Notes under the pieces: generated by a model
Database searches by the model: none
What the model saw: the letters and a program-made list of their open reading frames with translations, nothing else
What the model was told of the DNA's origin: nothing
From: Aminobacter carboxidus
GTDB taxonomy: Bacteria; Pseudomonadota; Alphaproteobacteria; Rhizobiales; Rhizobiaceae
Reading direction: 5' to 3'
Length of the DNA stretch: 64,000 nucleotides
Assembly: GCF_014863355.1 (NCBI RefSeq)
Contig: NZ_JACZEP010000011.1
Location: forward strand, 62,001 to 126,000
In this document: positions 44,063 through 53,060 of the stretch, in pieces
Numbering within the stretch: the first letter of the stretch is position 1
Layout of the letters: each line of letters opens with the position of its first letter
Program-made: the position numbers and the translations under genes

Positions 44063-44084
44063 GGGAACGTCTCCTTCGATCAGC

Positions 44085-44777
44085 CTATCGATCTGTTCGC
44101 TTCGGGCGCGTGCGGGCATCCTCGAACGGTGGGGAGATTTCGTTTTCGCGTTCGGCAAGCAGGTTGAAATCAGCGATCGGGCGTCTTGCAAGCGTCCGGT
44201 CCACCGCCTTGCGTCGCCACTCCGGCATGTCGAGCACATAGGTGGCCCACATGCCGTACCGGGCCGACATCGCGTGGTTTTCCCATGTGAGATATTCAGC
44301 TGGCGCCGGCGACATCACCCGAGCCCAACCGACGCGCAGCATCTCCAGGGCCAAATCGCGGCCGCGCACCGTGCAACGGCCGACAAGAGCGCCATCGGCA
44401 TCGTACACCCGAACGCGGCAATCGACCGGTGCATTGCCAACCGTGCGTTTCAACCACCCCTTCGCCAGAGGACCGCATGGCACTGGCTTCGGGATCATGC
44501 TTTCGCCGTGGCGGCGAGGATCGTAGGACCATTGCGGGAGCTCGCAGACGTCGATCGATGCCAGCCGCACCTTGTGCCCACCCTTTGGGAACCAAAGTGT
44601 TCGCCCATCGATGACAGATGTCCGGCCGGAGATCCTTGTTGCCTCACCCAGTTTGGGAAGCGATCCAGCTTCGACGAAGGATCGTCTCTGATCGCGCAGG
44701 ACGTCCGCCGAATGGACCGGAGAGGAAAGGGCGGTCATTAGCAGAGCCACGACGCTCGATGTGGCGGCTGACCTCAC
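44085..44777 (-). CDS. Secreted staphylococcal-nuclease-like (thermonuclease) protein
   Basis: A 230-residue exported protein with signal peptide (SSVVALLMTALSSPVHSA) and an SNase-like OB fold: SVIDGRTLWF, then VRLASIDVCELPQ, which supplies an Arg and Glu at the catalytic positions, and VGRCTVRGRDLALEML, which gives the second Arg. It could cut DNA or RNA in the periplasm. Translation begins at a GTG (44777) that overlaps the stop of the upstream gene as GTGA. It is the best-conserved of three tandem relatives. Thermonuclease genes are common near conjugation operons. Confidence 0.8.
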   Translation of the reverse strand: MRSAATSSVVALLMTALSSPVHSADVLRDQRRSFVEAGSLPKLGEATRISGRTSVIDGRTLWFPKGGHKVRLASIDVCELPQWSYDPRRHGESMIPKPVPCGPLAKGWLKRTVGNAPVDCRVRVYDADGALVGRCTVRGRDLALEMLRVGWARVMSPAPAEYLTWENHAMSARYGMWATYVLDMPEWRRKAVDRTLARRPIADFNLLAERENEISPPFEDARTRPKRTDR

Positions 44778-45310
44778 GGCGACGTGCCTCCGCCGGTTGC
44801 ATTTTGACCGAGCAGGATCGCCGGATGCTGGACATCGTCGAATTGCCAGAGACCCACCTTCTTTTGCCGCGCGGCTTGTTCCATCACGGCGTAGGGTGGG
44901 TGATGGGGCAGGCCGCGTCCGTCGAGGGAGGCGAAGGCGAAGCCGGAGGAGATCATCAGATTGGCGAGGTCGAGCCGGTCTGTCCCGATCGTTGCATAGC
45001 AGGACACGAAGACCGTTCCGGCCGATCGCGCGACTTGCGCACAGACGGGATGCGTATCTGCGATGTAGGCGGCCAACACGGCCAAGGAGGCCTCCCCGCA
45101 GTCGCGACGAGCGGCGGACTTATCGGTATAGGCTGTGCCGCGCAGGCAGGCCTGCGCGCCGAAGAGGCGGAAGCGTCGGCCGTTGTCCTGCCAGCTGTCT
45201 CCGCTGTCGAGCGTCACGCCTGGTTTCAGCTCGAAGTAACCCTCTGGCGGTGCGGCCATCACCGGCATCGAACCGAACGTCAGCGCCAGGAGGAGGGCAG
45301 GGGACTTCAT
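44774..45310 (-). CDS. Secreted SNase-like protein, catalytic residues degenerate
   Basis: A 178-residue exported protein with a short signal peptide (KSPALLLALTFGSMPVMA). The SNase-like core reads RRFRLFGAQACLRG, in which the catalytic glutamate region of true nucleases is replaced. Later motifs (LDLANLMISSGFAFAS, KVGLWQFDD) follow the family layout. The ATG at 45310 overlaps the stop of the preceding gene (ATGA), and its own stop overlaps the next gene. It probably binds nucleic acid or protein without cutting, which is inference from the missing residues. Confidence 0.7.
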   Translation of the reverse strand: MKSPALLLALTFGSMPVMAAPPEGYFELKPGVTLDSGDSWQDNGRRFRLFGAQACLRGTAYTDKSAARRDCGEASLAVLAAYIADTHPVCAQVARSAGTVFVSCYATIGTDRLDLANLMISSGFAFASLDGRGLPHHPPYAVMEQAARQKKVGLWQFDDVQHPAILLGQNATGGGTSP

Positions 45311-45909
45311 TGCTTCGCGATCCTTGGGTCGGCCCACATGCCATAGCCGCGGCGGCCAATATCCTCGGCCTCCTTCAGGTCGGCTCTTGCAGGTGTCCCG
45401 TCAGGTTTCCTTGTTATGCGGTGGCTGCCGAGCGAGACCAACTGCTCCTCGAACATGTCGACGCTGTCCAGACTGCCCGGGTAGTTGTAGTAGCCGTAGC
45501 AGGTTGCGTCCTGCGCCTGCGCGCCGGTCTCGCTGACAAAGGCGCGGCAGTAGATCACACGGGGCGACTGGAGCAGCGTTGCCAGACCCTGGCGAGCGTA
45601 GTCGTCACAGGACCCGGCAAATCCTTCCTTGCGATTGACCATGTCGCCCGCGCAAGGCTCGATCCCGTAGAGGTGCACCCTCAGATTCGCGTCGACGCGG
45701 AAGTCAGTAGGCGACACTGCCCTGAATCCGGAAGCCGACGCATAGCCCTTGCGCTCCGACACGTTCCCCTGGCCGTCGTAATATTCCATGACCAGGACGG
45801 TCTTCCCGGGTGCCGCGAGCGAACGAACATAGGTTTCGTCCACCGGCCCGGCCGCATAGGCCGGCAGGCATGCGCCGATCGCCGCCAGGCAACTGGCCGC
45901 TCGTCTCAT
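45307..45909 (-). CDS. Secreted SNase-like protein, divergent member
   Basis: First of three tandem exported genes; 200 residues from the ATG at 45909, which is preceded by GGAGGCGAC. The signal peptide is RRAASCLAAIGACLPAYAA. The core (LRVHLYGIEPCAGD, ARQGLATLLQSPRVIYCRA, RRGYGMWADPRIA) keeps the SNase-like shape but lacks the Arg/Glu set, so nuclease activity is doubtful. Several cysteines suggest periplasmic disulphides. It diverges from the virB operon, and the 145-base gap between them must contain both promoters. Confidence 0.65.
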   Translation of the reverse strand: MRRAASCLAAIGACLPAYAAGPVDETYVRSLAAPGKTVLVMEYYDGQGNVSERKGYASASGFRAVSPTDFRVDANLRVHLYGIEPCAGDMVNRKEGFAGSCDDYARQGLATLLQSPRVIYCRAFVSETGAQAQDATCYGYYNYPGSLDSVDMFEEQLVSLGSHRITRKPDGTPARADLKEAEDIGRRGYGMWADPRIAKQ

Positions 45910-45987
45910 TTGCAGTCGCCTCCAGGTTGTTGCCGTGCTCGACATTGACCTGCCTCCTTCCATTTTGCAAGAAAAATCACAATCAAA

Positions 45988-46015
45988 TTGACATTGTTTT
46001 TTCTGTCGCCTAACC
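45988..46015 (+). promoter_or_regulatory. Candidate promoter of the virB operon
   Basis: A consensus TTGACA (45988-45993) lies in an AT-rich patch about 60 bases before the first gene. The -10 region 17 bases downstream (TAACCA) is weak, so an activator may be needed. This is the only good -35 element in the divergent gap. Confidence 0.4.
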
Positions 46016-46054
46016 ATTCGAGCATCTGTCGTGTCAAGGCTTGGATGCGGACCC

Positions 46055-46936
46055 ATGGCGACGCAAGCAAAATCACCGTCGATAGCGCCGCTTCTGGCCG
46101 TGACAATCCTCACGAGCATATGCGTTAGCCCGGGCCGGGCCGCATTGGCGTCCGAACTGTCTGCGTCCACACTTCTCGAGCGCCAAAAGGCTCGAGAAAA
46201 TGGACAACATGATGATGTTCCGTCGTCCGCTGACGCCGTAGCCGAAGCACGCTGGGCGCGGCTGCCTGACGACTACGTGCTGGGAGAGGGTGGTCAGATA
46301 GTAGTTCCCCAAAACCAGGCGCCGGAGCTGATCGGAGCGCCAGCAGCCGAGGTCGTCGGGCTCGAATCCGACGGCAGTCATTTTGATAGCGGTATTCAGC
46401 CTGGCACGCCGGAGTGCGGGCCGTCTCCGGCAACGCCTGCTGAGATCACCCGCCTCGTGATCGAGGCGGCAGAACGGCACGATGTCGATGCGGGATTCGC
46501 CGTTGCGGTTGTGACCGCCGAAAGCCGCCTCGATCGGCTGCGCAATTCGCCCAAAGGCGCGCGTGGACCCATGCAGCTCATGCCGGCGACGGCCGAGCGT
46601 TTCGGTGTGACCCATATCTGCGATCCCGAAGAAAACATTGATGGTGGGGTCCGCTACCTGCGCGAACTAGCCGACGAATTCCGCAATCCGCTTCTCGTCG
46701 CCGCTGCCTACAACGCCGGCGAGGAACGCGTGCGCGAGCATGGCGGCATTCCGCCTTTCAAGGAAACGATCGGGTATGTCGCCGAAGTCCTCAACATTCA
46801 GATGGGTCTTGAGGGAAGCGGTGCGACTGCGAGCAAGCCGCGTGACGTTGCTGATGAGCAGCGATCAAGCCCCGCCAGCGGAGTCATCACGTCGCGCGAA
46901 CGCCGCCAATGGGTCGGCGGTGTCATGCATTTTTAG
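46055..46936 (+). CDS. virB1: VirB1-like lytic transglycosylase
   Basis: A 293-residue exported muramidase that locally opens peptidoglycan for the secretion channel. Signal segment APLLAVTILTSICVSPGRAA; the SLT domain occupies about residues 130-260 with catalytic Glu in VVTAESRLDRL, then GPMQLMPATAERFGV and AAYNAGEERVREHGGIPPF. I chose the ATG at 46055 with GGA upstream over a GTG 24 bases earlier. It heads the virB operon and lies 12 bases before virB2. A second transglycosylase follows virB4. Confidence 0.88.
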   Translation: MATQAKSPSIAPLLAVTILTSICVSPGRAALASELSASTLLERQKARENGQHDDVPSSADAVAEARWARLPDDYVLGEGGQIVVPQNQAPELIGAPAAEVVGLESDGSHFDSGIQPGTPECGPSPATPAEITRLVIEAAERHDVDAGFAVAVVTAESRLDRLRNSPKGARGPMQLMPATAERFGVTHICDPEENIDGGVRYLRELADEFRNPLLVAAAYNAGEERVREHGGIPPFKETIGYVAEVLNIQMGLEGSGATASKPRDVADEQRSSPASGVITSRERRQWVGGVMHF

Positions 46937-46948
46937 CCGGAGGCCACC

Positions 46949-47284
46949 ATGAACGACGTTTCCTATTCGCCCGCTGCGGGGTCAGTGCCAATGCCGATTG
47001 CGTTCGCCACGATGCTGACCATCTGTCTGGTGTTTGCAGAGCCGGCATTGGCGCAATCCTCTGGCGCCTTTGCGCCGCTGGAAACCGCAGTCCAGATGAT
47101 CGTGGACTTCATCACCGGGCCGTTCGGTCGGCTTCTCGCCATCATCGCGGTGATCGCGCTCGGCTTCCTTGCTTTCGCCGGCCGCCTTTCCTGGTTCACC
47201 GCCGGCGCAGTCGTGCTCGGCATTGGCCTCGTCTTTGGCGCGCCGGCGATCGTGGACGAGATGATCGCGGCCGTGGGGAACTGA
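46949..47284 (+). CDS. virB2: VirB2 pilin (TrbC/VirB2 family)
   Basis: A 111-residue pilin precursor. A long signal peptide ends in FAEPALAQS, which would be cut to leave a small mature protein with two membrane helices (GRLLAIIAVIALGFLAFAG and WFTAGAVVLGIGLVFGAPAI). This is the standard VirB2 layout. Length, order between virB1 and virB3, and the alanine-rich processing site all agree. Confidence 0.9.
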   Translation: MNDVSYSPAAGSVPMPIAFATMLTICLVFAEPALAQSSGAFAPLETAVQMIVDFITGPFGRLLAIIAVIALGFLAFAGRLSWFTAGAVVLGIGLVFGAPAIVDEMIAAVGN

Positions 47285-47287
47285 GCC

Positions 47288-47587
47288 ATGGGCGAGCTCA
47301 CCGACGAACAACCCCATCTGACGCCGCTGGTGATCGGTCTGACACGGCCGCCAATGATGTGGGGCATCCCTCTCAATGCCTTCTACATCATCGTCGGTTT
47401 CACGCTGATCGCCTTCCTCGTGAGCACGAGCTTCTGGTCGGCGCTGATCGCGCCGCTGATCTATCTCGCGCTCTTCGCCTTCTGCAGCCGCGACATCCGG
47501 ATTCTCGATCTCGCTCAGGTCGTCGGTCGCCGCACACCGCGCACGCCGAACCGGCTGTTCTGGCGCACGAACTCATACGGGCCCTGA
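47288..47587 (+). CDS. virB3: VirB3 inner-membrane component
   Basis: A 99-residue protein with the typical VirB3 start (LTPLVIGLTRPPMMWGIPLN) and one strongly hydrophobic hairpin (AFYIIVGFTLIAFLVSTSFW, ALIAPLIYLALFAFC). It ends before DIRILDLAQVVGRRTPRTPN. It assembles with VirB4 and VirB6 in the inner-membrane complex. It lies three bases after virB2 and two bases before virB4. Confidence 0.92.
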   Translation: MGELTDEQPHLTPLVIGLTRPPMMWGIPLNAFYIIVGFTLIAFLVSTSFWSALIAPLIYLALFAFCSRDIRILDLAQVVGRRTPRTPNRLFWRTNSYGP

Positions 47588-47589
47588 CC

Positions 47590-50004
47590 ATGTTGAACGT
47601 CGTCGCCGAAGAGCTGGGATTTGGACGTGAGCGCCGGCGCGAGCGGCTTATGTCGACCCACATTCCGTATCTGCGCCATGTCGCCGACACCGTCATCCGG
47701 CTCGAAAGCAGTGCGATCCTGTCGGTGATCAAGCTAGATGGATTGTTTTTCCAGACGGAAGATCAGGCCGAGCTCAATATGCGTGCGGCTGTCCAGAACA
47801 CGTTGATCCGAGCGCTCGGCTCGAGCCGCTATTCGCTCTGGTCGACGGTAATCCGCAAGGAGGTCAAGCCCTCGATCGGCGGAGCCTTCTCCGACCCGTT
47901 CTGCGAACTTCTGAACACGCGCTATATGGCATCGCTGCGCGACAAGCGCATGTTCACCAACGAACTCTATCTCACGATCGTCCGTTCCGGGATGCGTGGC
48001 GCGCTCGGCGCCGCCGAAGGTTTTTCGCGACTGCTCGACCGCTCCTCCGGAAAAGAGGTCCTCGAGCAGCGCCTGCACGAACGCATCAACGAACTCGAAG
48101 AGATCGTGGGCAACGTCACGCGCGAGCTGCAAAAGTACGGCGCGCGTCCGCTTGGCGTCGTTTACCGGGATGGCGAGCCCTATTCGGAACCCTGCGCCTT
48201 CATCAACACCCTGCTCACCTGCGGCATCTCGCGCGACATGCGCCTGCCGCGCATGGGCATCCGCAGCTATGTCGGCACGTCGCGCCTGCATTTTTCGAAG
48301 CGGACGCTGCAGGCGCAGGGTCCGACCGAGGCAGAGAACCGCTTCGGCGCGATGCTGTCGATCAAGGAATATCCGCCCTTCTCCGGACCTGGGATGCTCG
48401 ACGGTCTCCTGCAGATGAATCACGAGTTCATCTGCACCCAGTCGTTCACGCTTGCCGACAAGCCAATCGCCCAGGAGCGCATTTCCCGGCTGCAGCGCCA
48501 GATCCACGCGTCAGATGAATCGGGCAGCACCGTCGAGACCGATATCGATTTCGCGCTGAACAGCCTGCTCAATCAGGAAGCCGTCTTCGGCTATCATCAT
48601 TTCAGCCTTTTGTGCCTGTCGCGCGATCTCGCTGGACTCGACAAGGCCGTCGCCGAACTCGGCTCGTGTCTCACCGACATGAACATCAACTGGCTGCGCG
48701 AAGACCTCAACATGGAGGCTTCGTTCTGGGCGCAGCTGCCGGGCAACCACGCCTACATTGCGCGCTCCTGCATGCTGTCGAGCGCGAATTTTTCCGGCTT
48801 CTCCTCGCTGCACAATTTCGCGACCGGTTCGATTCGCGGCAACCACTGGGGACTGCCGATTTCGATCCTCGAAACGACGTCGCAGACGCCCTACTGGTTC
48901 AATTTCCATCAGCGCGACATCGGCCATTTTCTGGTGACCGGTCCGACCGGGTCGGGCAAGACCGTTGCGCTGACCTTCCTGCTTGCGCAAGCCTTCCGGA
49001 TCTCGCCGGAACCCCGCGCCGTTTTCTTCGACAAGGACCGTGGCGCCGAGATCTTCATTCGTGCGGTTAGCGGGGACTATGAGGTGCTTCAGCCGGGCGT
49101 GGCGACCGGCTTCAATCCGCTGCAACTCGAGAACAACGCGACGAATCGCGAGTTCCTGCACCGCCTGCTCAAGGCCATGCTCGACCCAGCCGACGGCCAC
49201 GGGTTCAGCCAGGAAGAAGAGGACACGCTTGAGCGGGCGATCGGGCGCATCTGCCAGGAGCCGGTCGAGCAGCGCACTCTAACCAATCTTTCCGGCCTGT
49301 TGATGGGCCGCGCACGCTCCGACGCCAACGATCTCCAGTCACGTCTGCGTCCATGGTTCGAGGGCGAGAAGGCCTGGCTCTTCAACGCGCCGCAGGACGT
49401 CTTGTCGTTCTCGGGCCGCCGAATTTTCGGCTTCGACATGACGCACATCCTCGACAATCAGGACGTGCGCACGCCGGCGCTCATGTACCTTTACCATCGG
49501 CTGGACGAGCTGCTCACCGGCGAGCCGGTTCTCATCTTCATGGATGAGGGCTGGAAGCTTCTGCAGGATCCGGTCTTCTCCAATTACATCGTCGACAAGA
49601 TGAAGACGATCCGAAAGCTCAACGGAATCGTCGGGTTCGGGACGCAGTCGGCCGCTGACATCGCACGCTCGCCGCAATCGCACACGCTGATCGAGCAGTC
49701 TGCGACCAATCTACATTTCCCCAATCCACGCGCGGACGAGGAAAGCTACATCCGGCGCTTCGGACTGACCGCCAAGGAGTACGCCTTCATTCGCAACACT
49801 CCGCCCGAGCGGCGGACATTTTTGGTCAAACACGGCAACGACTCCGTCATCGCCAGGCTCGACCTCACCTCCATGCCGGATCTCGTTCGCGTGATGTCCG
49901 GCCGCAAGGAAACGATCGAGCAATGCGCAGCACTTCGCGCGCAACTCGGTGACGATCCGGCGAAGTGGCTGCCTGTTTTCTGCGGCTGGGAGGTTCCAGC
50001 ATGA
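47590..50004 (+). CDS. virB4: VirB4 secretion ATPase
   Basis: An 804-residue ATPase that powers pilus assembly and substrate transfer. The N-terminal CagE/TrbE domain is present (RHVADTVIRLESSAILSVIK). Walker A GPTGSGKT is near residue 451 and Walker B LIFMDEGWKLL near 648, followed by motif GFGTQSAADIA. The open frame extends far upstream across virB2 and virB3, but the ATG at 47590 is two bases after the virB3 stop and gives the normal length. Confidence 0.95.
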   Translation: MLNVVAEELGFGRERRRERLMSTHIPYLRHVADTVIRLESSAILSVIKLDGLFFQTEDQAELNMRAAVQNTLIRALGSSRYSLWSTVIRKEVKPSIGGAFSDPFCELLNTRYMASLRDKRMFTNELYLTIVRSGMRGALGAAEGFSRLLDRSSGKEVLEQRLHERINELEEIVGNVTRELQKYGARPLGVVYRDGEPYSEPCAFINTLLTCGISRDMRLPRMGIRSYVGTSRLHFSKRTLQAQGPTEAENRFGAMLSIKEYPPFSGPGMLDGLLQMNHEFICTQSFTLADKPIAQERISRLQRQIHASDESGSTVETDIDFALNSLLNQEAVFGYHHFSLLCLSRDLAGLDKAVAELGSCLTDMNINWLREDLNMEASFWAQLPGNHAYIARSCMLSSANFSGFSSLHNFATGSIRGNHWGLPISILETTSQTPYWFNFHQRDIGHFLVTGPTGSGKTVALTFLLAQAFRISPEPRAVFFDKDRGAEIFIRAVSGDYEVLQPGVATGFNPLQLENNATNREFLHRLLKAMLDPADGHGFSQEEEDTLERAIGRICQEPVEQRTLTNLSGLLMGRARSDANDLQSRLRPWFEGEKAWLFNAPQDVLSFSGRRIFGFDMTHILDNQDVRTPALMYLYHRLDELLTGEPVLIFMDEGWKLLQDPVFSNYIVDKMKTIRKLNGIVGFGTQSAADIARSPQSHTLIEQSATNLHFPNPRADEESYIRRFGLTAKEYAFIRNTPPERRTFLVKHGNDSVIARLDLTSMPDLVRVMSGRKETIEQCAALRAQLGDDPAKWLPVFCGWEVPA

Positions 50005-51065
50005 TTCGGCCTGTTTCCATGCTTCTGGTGTTTGCAGCATCACCGGCACTTGCTGACATTCCGACCATCGACAATACGGTCCTCGACCAGCGCGAGGATC
50101 GCGACCGGAAAACCAGCGAGATCGAGAAGGTCGACGAGGAGCGCTACGTCAACAATCAGAGCGTGACCTGCTCAATGTACCGGCCAGGCCGAAAGGATGA
50201 TCCGGTGGCAGCGGCGAATGCAAATCCTGCGATCGCCGGCCTCGTTCGTCGGATCGCGCGGGAAGAAGGCGTCGACGAAAACCAGTTCCTGGCGCTCGTT
50301 TACCAGGAAAGCCGTTTCAATCCTTGTGCAAAGTCCGGTGCCGGGGCGATCGGCCTCGCCCAGCTTATGCCGGGAACCGCCGGCGACCTTGGCGTCGATC
50401 CCTACAATATCGATCAGAACCTGCGCGGCGGCGCGCGTTACTACAAGCAGCAGCTTCGAAAGTACAACGGCAATGTCTCGCTGGCGCTTGCCGCATACAA
50501 TGCCGGCGCGGGGAACGTGAACAAATATGGCGGCATCCCGCCGTTCAAGGAGACGCAGGGCTATGTCGCCAACATAACCCGGAAGTGGCTGCCTGCCTTC
50601 GGCGGCTCCGACAAATCGGGCATTCCGGTCAACTATGGCGGCGGCGGCGCCTATGCGGGCGCCCGGACCAGCACCATGATCGCAATGGGCCTGACCGCGG
50701 CGATCGGAGAGGGGTCCGGCGATGTCACGTCCTGGCTGACGCAACTTGGCGACATGAGTTCGGGCACGATCCAGGACAGCTGGGATCACAATTCGGGCGC
50801 GCGCAACGCGAACATCGAGCTCATCAATCGGCTGATCCTGCTCAGTACGGCCTTCGCCGATCTCACCAATTCCACCAACGCCATGACGCTAGGCGACCTG
50901 TCCGGCACAAACCGATCGACCCGGTATGAGACGGGCAACGAAGGCGACGATCGGCCAGTGGCTGGCTTCTGCGACGGGCGCGAAGGCTTTGTCTGGGACG
51001 CCGACGCGAAGGCATGTGTTCAACACATCGACGCGCAGGCGCAGCTGCTCCTCGATATTCAATGA
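50001..51065 (+). CDS. Second lytic transglycosylase in the virB operon
   Basis: A 354-residue exported protein starting at an ATG that overlaps the virB4 stop (ATGA). Signal peptide RPVSMLLVFAASPALA; SLT domain about residues 80-200 with Glu in LVYQESRFNPCAKSG, then AIGLAQLMPGTAGDLGV and LAAYNAGAGNVNKYGGIPPF. The C-terminal 150 residues (TIQDSWDHNSGARNANIELI) are VirB-cluster specific and end with FCDGREGFVWDADAKACVQH. A second transglycosylase beside VirB1 is unusual; its position between virB4 and virB5 suggests co-assembly with the pilus. Confidence 0.87.
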   Translation: MIRPVSMLLVFAASPALADIPTIDNTVLDQREDRDRKTSEIEKVDEERYVNNQSVTCSMYRPGRKDDPVAAANANPAIAGLVRRIAREEGVDENQFLALVYQESRFNPCAKSGAGAIGLAQLMPGTAGDLGVDPYNIDQNLRGGARYYKQQLRKYNGNVSLALAAYNAGAGNVNKYGGIPPFKETQGYVANITRKWLPAFGGSDKSGIPVNYGGGGAYAGARTSTMIAMGLTAAIGEGSGDVTSWLTQLGDMSSGTIQDSWDHNSGARNANIELINRLILLSTAFADLTNSTNAMTLGDLSGTNRSTRYETGNEGDDRPVAGFCDGREGFVWDADAKACVQHIDAQAQLLLDIQ

Positions 51066-51076
51066 TGGAGATCGAC

Positions 51077-51775
51077 ATGAAACGCTCGTTGGCAATTCTG
51101 GCGTTCGTCGGCGCAGGCATAGCGCCGGCAGCAGCCGATATCCCGGTCATCGACAAGACCAACTACGCGGTCGCACGTGATACCGCTGAAAAGACCGGCA
51201 AGATTCTCGATACGAACAAGGAAATCCTCACAACGGTCGAGGAGACCCTGAAGGCGGTCACCGGCGACCGCGGGGGCGACGCTGGTCCCCTGAAGGATAT
51301 CGCGATCGGCAACGGTTTTAGCGTCTCCTCCATGCCGTCCTTCGACAGCATCCTGAAGGGTGGGATCGCCGATTTCGGCTCACTCGATCCCAAAGTGGTC
51401 GAAGCTGCCACGCTTTTCATCAACGGCTTGCAACTCGTGCGCTCTCTTTCGGGCAAGGACAACAGCTCGCTGGCCAGCGACAAATCCTATGAGGAGCTCA
51501 TGAAAACGGTGATGGGCGTGTCGGCTCTGATTACCGGTTCTCAAGCTGCGGTCGAAACCCGCCGCTCCGCACTCGAAACCGCCGGCGGCGACATCGGCAA
51601 GGCCGAGGATATCAAAGGCTCTATCGACCAGAACACGCAGCTCCAGGTCCAGACGGGCCTGACGTTGAACGAAATGATCGGCGTGCTGAACGCCGGCGTG
51701 CAGTCGTTGCACGCCGAGAACCAGCGCAAGCTGACCGACATGTCGAACACCAAAAAGGCGCTGCGGTACGAATGA
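51077..51775 (+). CDS. virB5: VirB5-like minor pilin
   Basis: A 232-residue exported protein. Signal peptide KRSLAILAFVGAGIAPAAA is followed by DIPVIDKTNYAVARDTAEKT, the usual VirB5/TrbJ opening, and long helices (ETRRSALETAGGDIGKAEDI, LTLNEMIGVLNAGVQSLHAE). VirB5 sits at the pilus tip and may bind recipients. The ATG at 51077 with GGAG upstream is preferred over earlier in-frame codons inside the preceding gene. Confidence 0.85.
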   Translation: MKRSLAILAFVGAGIAPAAADIPVIDKTNYAVARDTAEKTGKILDTNKEILTTVEETLKAVTGDRGGDAGPLKDIAIGNGFSVSSMPSFDSILKGGIADFGSLDPKVVEAATLFINGLQLVRSLSGKDNSSLASDKSYEELMKTVMGVSALITGSQAAVETRRSALETAGGDIGKAEDIKGSIDQNTQLQVQTGLTLNEMIGVLNAGVQSLHAENQRKLTDMSNTKKALRYE

Positions 51776-51996
51776 GAGGGCGGCAGTGCATCTCGAACGC
51801 TCTGGTGTTCGCACTGGCCGTTCTCTCCAGCGGGTGCGGCACACCGCGCGAGAAGACGGCGCCGTGCACACGACCGGCCAATCTGTCGAGCTATGCCAGC
51901 ACCGGGGACGAATGCGGACCGATGTTTTCGGTCAACGCGGACAGGGCTGCGGCATTGGCGGCGATCCAGGGCTTCGCGACTGGCGACGAAGAATAG
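51772..51996 (+). CDS. Small lipoprotein of the virB operon
   Basis: A 74-residue protein starting at an ATGA overlap with virB5. It has a lipoprotein signal, ALVFALAVLSSGCGTPREKT, with the lipobox SSGC, and a short mature part with one Cys pair. Small lipoproteins between virB5 and virB6 are usually entry-exclusion (EexN-like) or VirB7-like stabilising proteins; the sequence does not decide between them. No other virB7 candidate exists in the operon, so it may fill that role. Confidence 0.65.
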   Translation: MRGRQCISNALVFALAVLSSGCGTPREKTAPCTRPANLSSYASTGDECGPMFSVNADRAAALAAIQGFATGDEE

Positions 51997-52005
51997 GGCA
52001 GGGCG

Positions 52006-53016
52006 GTGGACGACTTCATTGGCGAACTGCTGGATCGGATCGATGCGTCGGGGCAGAATTTCTCACAGAGCGCCTACGAGACGCTGAGCCAGGATCTCGA
52101 GCCGCTTCTACGCCTGCTCTTCGTCCTTGCCGTCCTGTTCTACGGCGTGCAGCTTTTCCTCGGGACTTCCCGCCTCAGCGTCGCCGAAATCATTGGTCGG
52201 CTGGTGCGCGTATTCGTCATTCTCATTTTGGTCGGCACATGGTCGAACTTCAACGATCTTGTCTATGACTGGCTGACGACGGTGCCGGAGGCGGCCGGCC
52301 GCGCCATTCTGGCGGCGTCGGGTACCGGCGTTACCGAACCCACGAACGGGCTGTCGCAAATCTGGAAAACCGCGAACACCGCCGCAGCGGCCTTCTCTGA
52401 ACAGGCCGGTTATCTGTCCGTTCTGCCCGCTTTAATAGGTATCGTCATCATGCTGTTCGCCGGCATCTTCGTCGCGATCGCCCTCGGGATTCTGGTTCTT
52501 GCGAAGGTGATCCTCTGGGTTCTCCTCGGCACAGCGCCGATTTTCATCTCGTGCTTCTTCTTTGATTCGACTCGTAACTATGCCGTCGGCTGGCTCAATC
52601 AGTCGCTGCTCTATGCGATGATTCCTTTGTTCGTTTACGTGATCGCCGCATTCCTGATCGCGGCGATGGAACCGGAACTGACGACGATCGACAGCATCTC
52701 CGGCAATCGCGAACTGAAGCTCAGCGACTTCGCTGCCTTCATCATGCTGTGCATCGCCGGCGCGTTCGTGCTTTTCCAAGTACAGTCCTTAGCGCAAGGC
52801 ATCGTTGGGGCGTTCGCAACCGCCATCGGTCACGAGTCGCGCCGACATGCTTATCGCGGCGTCTATCTCGGGCGCGAAGCGATTGGGCAATCGGCACGCC
52901 AGACACGGGCTGCCGTGCATCGCGTCCAGGCCCGACTCCACTCACCTCGGCAGGATGGCGCGGGCGCCTCCATGCAGCGCGCGATCACGTCAAATGGAAC
53001 GCCTCGGCAGACCTGA
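52006..53016 (+). CDS. virB6: VirB6 inner-membrane channel protein
   Basis: A 336-residue polytopic protein (TrbL/VirB6 family) starting at a GTG ten bases after the lipoprotein gene. Hydrophobic segments include PLLRLLFVLAVLFYGVQLFL, VFVILILVGTWSNF, ALIGIVIMLFAGIFVAIAL, VILWVLLGTAPIFISCFFF and FAAFIMLCIAGAFVLFQVQS. The polar C-terminal tail is normal. It forms part of the inner-membrane conduit through which substrate DNA passes. Confidence 0.88.
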   Translation: MDDFIGELLDRIDASGQNFSQSAYETLSQDLEPLLRLLFVLAVLFYGVQLFLGTSRLSVAEIIGRLVRVFVILILVGTWSNFNDLVYDWLTTVPEAAGRAILAASGTGVTEPTNGLSQIWKTANTAAAAFSEQAGYLSVLPALIGIVIMLFAGIFVAIALGILVLAKVILWVLLGTAPIFISCFFFDSTRNYAVGWLNQSLLYAMIPLFVYVIAAFLIAAMEPELTTIDSISGNRELKLSDFAAFIMLCIAGAFVLFQVQSLAQGIVGAFATAIGHESRRHAYRGVYLGREAIGQSARQTRAAVHRVQARLHSPRQDGAGASMQRAITSNGTPRQT

Positions 53017-53060
53017 CGGCAGGTTGATGTTGGATCCCGAACAAAAAGAAAAGGGCAGGG

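Noticed and set aside
46909-47589. N-terminal extension of the virB4 frame by 227 codons
   Set aside because: It lies over virB2 and virB3 in another frame and has arginine-rich composition; the ATG at 47590 gives the normal VirB4 length.
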